Assembly: GCA_964629225.1 (NCBI GenBank)
Contig: CAZVQC010000019.1
Span: 1 to 44,703 of the forward strand
DNA length: 44,703 bases
Direction: 5' to 3'
DNA from: RUG14199 sp964629225
GTDB taxonomy: Bacteria > Bacillota > Clostridia > Oscillospirales > CAG-272
Within the stretch, counting starts at the first letter, position 1. Each line of letters starts with the position of its first letter. Below are positions 41,115-44,703 of the stretch, piece by piece. Both the position numbers and the translations under genes were made by a program. A model generated the notes under the pieces. That model was not told the DNA's origin. It made no database searches and saw only the letters and a list, made by a program, of their open reading frames with translations.

Positions 41115-41250
41115 GAATTGCACAAAAAAAGAGCAGTGCTGCGCTCCACCCACAGCCTTGCCCTGCCGGATCTGCTGCAGACCACACTGCTCCAAAACGC
41201 CCCATCACCGAGGGTGTTACCCCGTCGTTTTAGTCCACTATAGAATTACA
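41115..41250 (-). ncRNA. Possible two-hairpin small RNA
   Basis: No ORF fits here. On the minus strand a first hairpin is closed by AAAACG (41231-41226)/CGTTTT (41199-41194) and contains GGGT-AAC-ACCC; a second, GC-rich ~62-base hairpin is closed by GAGCAGTG (41192-41185)/CACTGCTC (41138-41131) and followed at once by T7. The end looks like a strong terminator of a short independent transcript, or of a leftward RNA from 41250-41300. No promoter of quality was found, and I do not recognise the family. Confidence 0.45.
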
Positions 41251-41296
41251 TTACTCTCAAACTTGCAAGACGTGAGATTTTGAAATTCCACTAGCA

Positions 41297-41692
41297 ATGG
41301 ATGCATCGGTGCTCTTCGGCGGAGATTCGGCAGTAGTGACTGCGGACGGCAAATCTTTGCTTGACAAGTTCCTTGTGGCATATACGAAGATAATATACAA
41401 TGAGAAATATGACGGTTTCATTTCCAAAACGATGGTAGAAGGTCATATTGCCCCCGTCGCCGGAACGACGTATGAAAGCGGTATGCCACTGTCCGAGCAG
41501 AGAGCGAACAAGGTGAAGGACTATTGTACTAACGCCGACATTGGTGTTGACTTGTCGAAATTGGCGGCTACCCTTGAAGCTGTGGGCTTCTCCAACAGCA
41601 AGCCGGTTTACGATTCCGACGGCAATGTCGATATGGCAGCCTGCCGACGTGTCTCATTCAGACTTATCGTCAATGTTGATGAGCAGGGATAA
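41297..41692 (+). pseudogene. OmpA/MotB-type peptidoglycan-binding domain, gene remnant
   Basis: 131 residues that look like a whole OmpA C-terminal domain: an entry strand SVLFGGDSAVVTADGKSLLD, EGHIAPVAGTTYESGMPLSEQRANKVKDYC and GFSNSKPVYDSDGNVDMA followed by CRRVSFRLIVN. There is no RBS at ATG 41297, a stop codon lies in frame at 41273, and no membrane anchor or signal peptide precedes it. In Gram-positive anaerobes such domains follow a membrane helix, so the 5' part of the gene seems lost. A good terminator follows at 41711. It might still be a short cytoplasmic protein, which is less likely. Confidence 0.5.
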
Positions 41693-41710
41693 TAGGGTAA
41701 CATAATTTAA

Positions 41711-41740
41711 AGAGCTCCGCTGTGCGGAGCTCTTTTTTAC
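41711..41740 (+). terminator. Terminator after the OmpA-domain remnant
   Basis: AGAGCTCCGC (41711-41720)/GCGGAGCTCT (41724-41733), ten perfect pairs, TGT loop, T6 tract; it can also end the leftward LytTR transcript. Confidence 0.85.
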
Positions 41741-41761
41741 AATTATATCGAATACCGTTTA

Positions 41762-42562
41762 TTACATCATTTCTCCGAGTATTCTTTGGATGAAGGTAGC
41801 AATGGCTTTTTCGGAGTCGTCTGTTCTGCGGAAGAATCTCAAGGTATCAACGTTCAAAAGGATGCATCCGCAGTGCCCCTTGAAGGTTGGGAAGCAGATG
41901 ATATTGAGGTTGGTGCCTATCTCCGGGCTGTAGTCGATGATGCTGAGCATTTCCTCAAAGAGGGTGGCCCTTTCGTATGTACGGAGCCATTTTGAGTCCA
42001 TGTTTGGGAAAATGTGGGAAAAAGACTTCCCGATCATTTTCTTTAGAGGCATCATTTCAAGGTCGGCAAGGGCTTTATTACCGTAACGGAAGACCCAATC
42101 AACTGCGCGCAGCTTTTCATCGAATACCATCTCGATATCGGTAAAAGCGAAGGGCATCTTGTCAAATACTTTATAATGCTCCTTGTACTCCTTTGGAGTC
42201 ATGGGGGCATTGTATTTTTTGAATCCTTTGATGATGATGCGTTGCTTTTCGTGGAATTCTTTTCTTAAGCGGTAACGGGTACGGGGGGATATTTCCAGTT
42301 CCTCACCGTTACAGAGATTGATATTCGTGGTGATGCTATGGATAGCGTAGGCCGATACTATGCAATTTCTCTTTATCTTGATGAAGTTTGAGCCGAGCCT
42401 TCTTTCGAATTCCATAAGGGTCATCCTAACGTAAAGAGGCGCTCCGTCGGAGCGGTGAACGGTAGCCATATTGCCATGTATGACCACGTACAGTATCGTC
42501 CTGACGTTCACATCATACTCGACCCTTTCGGAAACAAGTTTTATTACCTCAGCGTTCTTCAT
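41762..42562 (-). CDS. LytTR DNA-binding regulator with C-terminal PAS-like domain
   Basis: 266 aa from ATG 42562 (TTGGAGGACAAA just upstream). Residues 1-~110 resemble a LytTR domain: VNVRTILYVVIHGNMATVHR, LMEFERRLGSNFIKIKRNCIVSAYAIHSI and the RTRYRLRKEF end. Residues ~140-250 look like a PAS domain (FAFTDIEMVFDEKLRAVDWV, FRYGNKALADLE, IGKSFSHIFPN). The DNA-binding domain is N-terminal, reversed from AlgR/AgrA regulators, and there is no receiver domain, so it probably senses a small ligand or redox state. Its targets are not evident. Confidence 0.75.
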   Translation of the reverse strand: MKNAEVIKLVSERVEYDVNVRTILYVVIHGNMATVHRSDGAPLYVRMTLMEFERRLGSNFIKIKRNCIVSAYAIHSITTNINLCNGEELEISPRTRYRLRKEFHEKQRIIIKGFKKYNAPMTPKEYKEHYKVFDKMPFAFTDIEMVFDEKLRAVDWVFRYGNKALADLEMMPLKKMIGKSFSHIFPNMDSKWLRTYERATLFEEMLSIIDYSPEIGTNLNIICFPTFKGHCGCILLNVDTLRFFRRTDDSEKAIATFIQRILGEMM

Positions 42563-42590
42563 TTTGTCCTCCAATAGTGGCATTTTTGTT

Positions 42591-42619
42591 ATTTTACCAT
42601 ATTGTTTGACAGATTTCAA
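42591..42619 (-). promoter_or_regulatory. Sigma-A promoter of the LytTR regulator
   Basis: Minus strand TTGAAA (42614-42619), 17-bp spacer, TAAAAT (42591-42596). Confidence 0.75.
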
Positions 42620-42689
42620 CAGTAATTTGAATGTGTTTCGGTATATAATATCAAGTAAATATGATCCGGACGATTTGAACTTATGATAT

Positions 42690-42723
42690 CAAAAGAGCCG
42701 AACTAAGAAGTTCGGCTCTTTTG
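42690..42723. terminator. Strong hairpin terminator
   Basis: Perfect 15-bp stem CAAAAGAGCCGAACT/AGTTCGGCTCTTTTG with AAGA loop. No gene immediately to its left on the + strand; it isolates the LytTR promoter from the region to the right. Confidence 0.85.
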
Positions 42724-42792
42724 ATTGAGTAAGGACTGTAAAAAGGTATTTTCGGCAGTATTTCGTATGAATTCGACCTCTAACACTTTTCA

Positions 42793-42936
42793 GTGAAGTA
42801 TCAGCTGATACTGATGTGAAGTTACGCCTTGCGCCATAGTGAAGTTAAGTGTGCCACCCACGCTCACAGGCACTTCACAATGTGAAGCATTACTTCACGC
42901 ACCGAAAGTGCGCTTATTGTGCCACAAGGCACACTT
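42793..42936. repeat. Fold-back repeat rich in GTGAAG/CTTCAC
   Basis: About 145 non-coding bases with GTGAAG at 42793, 42816, 42839 and 42882, CTTCAC at 42873 and 42893, a perfect 16-bp palindrome AGTATCAGCTGATACT (42797-42812), and AAGTGTGCC (42847-42855)/GGCACACTT (42928-42936). The density of paired arms suggests a MITE-like or REP-like element; the single copy here gives no proof of mobility. Confidence 0.5.
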
Positions 42937-42938
42937 AG

Positions 42939-42968
42939 TAAAAAAAAACCTGATGAAAAGTATCAGGT
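42939..42968 (-). terminator. Terminator of tRNA-Pro
   Basis: ACCTGAT/ATCAGGT (42948-42954 and 42962-42968), followed on the minus strand by T9, just past the tRNA 3' end. Confidence 0.85.
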
Positions 42969-42973
42969 CTTTT

Positions 42974-43049
42974 TGGTCGGAGTGACAGGATTCGAACCTG
43001 CGGCATCTTGCTCCCAAAGCAAGCGCGCTACCAACTGCGCTACACCCCG
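42974..43049 (-). tRNA. tRNA-Pro (anticodon UGG)
   Basis: 76 nt including an encoded CCA. Acceptor CGGGGTG/CACTCCG with A73, anticodon stem CTTGC/GCAAG with loop TTTGGGA (anticodon TGG), T arm GCAGG-TTCGAAT-CCTGT. Single tRNA with its own promoter and terminator. Confidence 0.97.
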
Positions 43050-43124
43050 ATCGGATGGTATTTGGGTCAGTATAATAGCGAGATACGGTCGAAGACGGCG
43101 CGGTGCTTTTTTACTGACCACTAA

Positions 43125-43153
43125 ATTATAGCAAATTGAGCGGTCTTTGTCAA
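43125..43153 (-). promoter_or_regulatory. Consensus promoter of tRNA-Pro
   Basis: Minus strand TTGACA (43148-43153), 17-bp spacer, TATAAT (43125-43130), both boxes consensus; ~75 bases upstream of the tRNA. Confidence 0.88.
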
Positions 43154-43159
43154 GTTTAA

Positions 43160-43444
43160 GATGGAGGAAAATGAATGTTTTGGGGTAGCCTGTGTTGTGG
43201 ATGATGCTTTGGTGGTTGCGGCGGGTTACCGTCCTCGGCACGGCCAAGCGAACTAAGACTGCTTTGCCCGCCGGGTGAAGGAGGCGTACGGGATGATGAA
43301 GTTGGGCGGCCGCACAGATCCTCCTTCCCGAACGATCGCTGCGCTCGCCGTGAAGCGGGACGCGCGGCGGCTTTGGATGAAGCCCTACCCCGGAGGGCAC
43401 GACCGCTCGCTAATGAAGTTCTGCGGCACTCGGCGCCCCTCCGC
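43160..43444. other. GC-rich non-coding stretch, possible repeat-derived DNA
   Basis: No ORF here has an RBS or a recognisable product. The segment is richer in GC than its surroundings and resembles the pyrimidine/purine-patchy intergenic repeats seen in some Ruminococcaceae genomes; the likeness is from memory. Confidence 0.3.
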
Positions 43445-44030
43445 TCCACCGCCTGCGGCGACGTCCCGAAGCCTGCGCCTCGCCCCCTATCCGACGGCTT
43501 CGCCGCCACCTTCTCCCAATGCGGGAAGGCCCCCTTCCACCGCTAAAGCCGCAGGGGGAAGGCTTGAGTTGCTTTTGTTCTGTGAAGAGTTGCAAATGCG
43601 ACCTTATTACTACCACTCGCACCCACATCGGTCAGCGCACCGACCACTCATACCGAGAGAAAAAACTCGCCGTTCTGCTCGCACCGAACGAGGGGGGAGC
43701 CACGCAAAAAACGTATGAAGTTTTTTGTGGTGCAGAGGGCTTTTTTACAAAAAAGCCCTCTGCAAAAAGCCGAGGCAAAAGAAACCTCCGTTCGAAAAAG
43801 CCCTGCAATATGGCGCTATATTCACAAAAAAATAACTATTTACGCAAATAAAATTTGAAATACACTTGCTTTTACCTATTACCTATAGTATACTAATATA
43901 AGAAGTATCATAGCTAATGATCATCGCTCATTACACTGCCATTGTATGAGCAGTGCCGCAGTCAAATGCCCACATGATCGCCCCAATTTGAACGGGTGTC
44001 CGTGACGGCTTTCGGTGGACCTAAAGATGC
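43445..44030 (+). repeat. 586-bp tandem direct repeat, copy 1
   Basis: The unit runs from TCCACCGCCTGCGGCGACG to CGGTGGACCTAAAGATGC. It contains a GC-rich part, a perfect hairpin GCAGAGGGCTTTTTT/AAAAAAGCCCTCTGC (43732-43763), an AT-rich part with the promoter TTGCTT-17-TATACT (43866-43894), and a leader-like part with GCTCAT/ATGAGC and overlapping CACTGC/GCAGTG pairings. No coding sequence is supported; the open frames inside are repeated because the DNA is. Confidence 0.9.
43866..43894 (+). promoter_or_regulatory. Promoter inside repeat copy 1
   Basis: TTGCTT (43866-43871), 17-bp spacer, TATACT (43889-43894); the same promoter is present 586 bases further on. Confidence 0.6.
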
Positions 44031-44616
44031 TCCACCGCCTGCGGCGACGTCCCGAAGCCTGCGCCTCGCCCCCTATCCGACGGCTTCGCCGCCACCTTCT
44101 CCCAATGCGGGAAGGCCCCCTTCCACCGCTAAAGCCGCAGGGGGAAGGCTTGAGTTGCTTTTGTTCTGTGAAGAGTTGCAAATGCGACCTTATTACTACC
44201 ACTCGCACCCACATCGGTCAGCGCACCGACCACTCATACCGAGAGAAAAAACTCGCCGTTCTGCTCGCACCGAACGAGGGGGGAGCCACGCAAAAAACGT
44301 ATGAAGTTTTTTGTGGTGCAGAGGGCTTTTTTACAAAAAAGCCCTCTGCAAAAAGCCGAGGCAAAAGAAACCTCCGTTCGAAAAAGCCCTGCAATATGGC
44401 GCTATATTCACAAAAAAATAACTATTTACGCAAATAAAATTTGAAATACACTTGCTTTTACCTATTACCTATAGTATACTAATATAAGAAGTATCATAGC
44501 TAATGATCATCGCTCATTACACTGCCATTGTATGAGCAGTGCCGCAGTCAAATGCCCACATGATCGCCCCAATTTGAACGGGTGTCCGTGACGGCTTTCG
44601 GTGGACCTAAAGATGC
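44031..44616 (+). repeat. 586-bp tandem direct repeat, copy 2
   Basis: By eye identical to copy 1 with no base change noticed; the last copy continues into unique sequence (CGCTTTCGGCATTTC) that leads to the gene at 44698. Either a recent duplication or an assembly artefact. Confidence 0.9.
44452..44480 (+). promoter_or_regulatory. Promoter inside repeat copy 2, upstream of the edge gene
   Basis: TTGCTT (44452-44457), 17-bp spacer, TATACT (44475-44480). Transcription would begin ~210 bases before the ATG at 44698, leaving a long leader. Confidence 0.65.
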
Positions 44617-44697
44617 CGCTTTCGGCATTTCAGCTTATGGTCAAAGCATTCGTTACCAAGGATACAACCGCATTTGCGGAAAAGAGAGGAGACTCTT

Positions 44698-44703
44698 ATG
44701 AAA
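44698..44703 (+). CDS. Start of a gene cut by the window edge
   Basis: ATG AAA at the last six bases, preceded by AGAGGAG six bases upstream. Only Met-Lys is visible, so the product is unknown; the long leader behind the repeat promoter belongs to it. Confidence 0.55.

Noticed and set aside
43156..44437. ORFs of 70-147 aa in the GC-rich stretch and repeat units
   Set aside because: They are Arg/Pro/Ser-rich, lack RBS, run on both strands in several frames, and are duplicated only because the DNA is repeated.
1..44703. CRISPR array, transposase, integrase or prophage genes
   Set aside because: No regularly spaced repeats and no transposase, integrase or phage structural motifs were seen in any frame.

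Overview
The window looks like chromosome of a spore-forming, anaerobic, fibre-associated Clostridia (Oscillospiraceae/Ruminococcus-like). The reasons are two dockerin-bearing secreted proteins, a GerA-type spore germination protein, the gene order large SRP RNA-dnaX-ybaB-recR, a V-type ATPase operon, and sigma-A type promoters (TTGACA-17-TATAAT) in front of many units. All calls come from reading the sequence; no database search was run.

Layout. 1-5235: C-terminus of a dockerin protein, a possible structured RNA with terminator, hslO, and a 1176-aa secreted SGNH hydrolase carrying an internal dockerin and three copies of a beta-sandwich-like module. 5376-12760: seven-gene V-type ATPase operon in the order E, DUF2764-like, A, B, D, I, K. 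12759-14370: NUDIX hydrolase and a P-loop kinase (convergent with the ATPase operon). 14507-16840: a yybP-ykoY (Mn2+) riboswitch with terminator, followed by an oadB-like sodium-pump subunit, an oadG-like 46-aa peptide and an alkaline-phosphatase-superfamily enzyme. 17048-18890: a PnuC-like transporter divergent from a short DtxR-family regulator. 19045-22402: MacB/FtsX-type ABC exporter. 22494-25276: AI-2E family transporter and ychF. 25549-29009: response regulator, histidine kinase, THUMP-type rRNA methyltransferase. 29022-31965: gerA-type germination gene and enolase. 31986-35011: SRP RNA, dnaX, ybaB, recR. 34972-41033 (minus strand): mnmA, pdxK, cysK, metI, metN, metQ and, upstream of metQ, a 39-codon Met-rich small ORF with its own promoter and terminator. 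41115-42723: a possible small RNA, an OmpA-domain gene remnant and a LytTR-PAS regulator. 42788-44703: a fold-back repeat, tRNA-Pro(UGG), a GC-rich stretch, and a perfect-looking 586-bp tandem duplication that carries a promoter and leads into a gene starting at the right edge.

Two regulatory systems stand out. First, the metQ-metN-metI-cysK operon is preceded by a short ORF with nine Met codons, an intrinsic terminator and a mutually exclusive antiterminator pairing. This is the layout expected for ribosome-mediated methionine attenuation; no S-box or T-box motif was seen. Second, an Mn2+ riboswitch whose P1 helix is exclusive with a 16-bp terminator controls an oadB/oadG pair that has no decarboxylase partner here, which raises the question whether this pair handles manganese rather than sodium-coupled decarboxylation.

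The rest is mostly housekeeping: ATP/ion coupling, protein quality control, translation, replication and sulfur amino acid supply.
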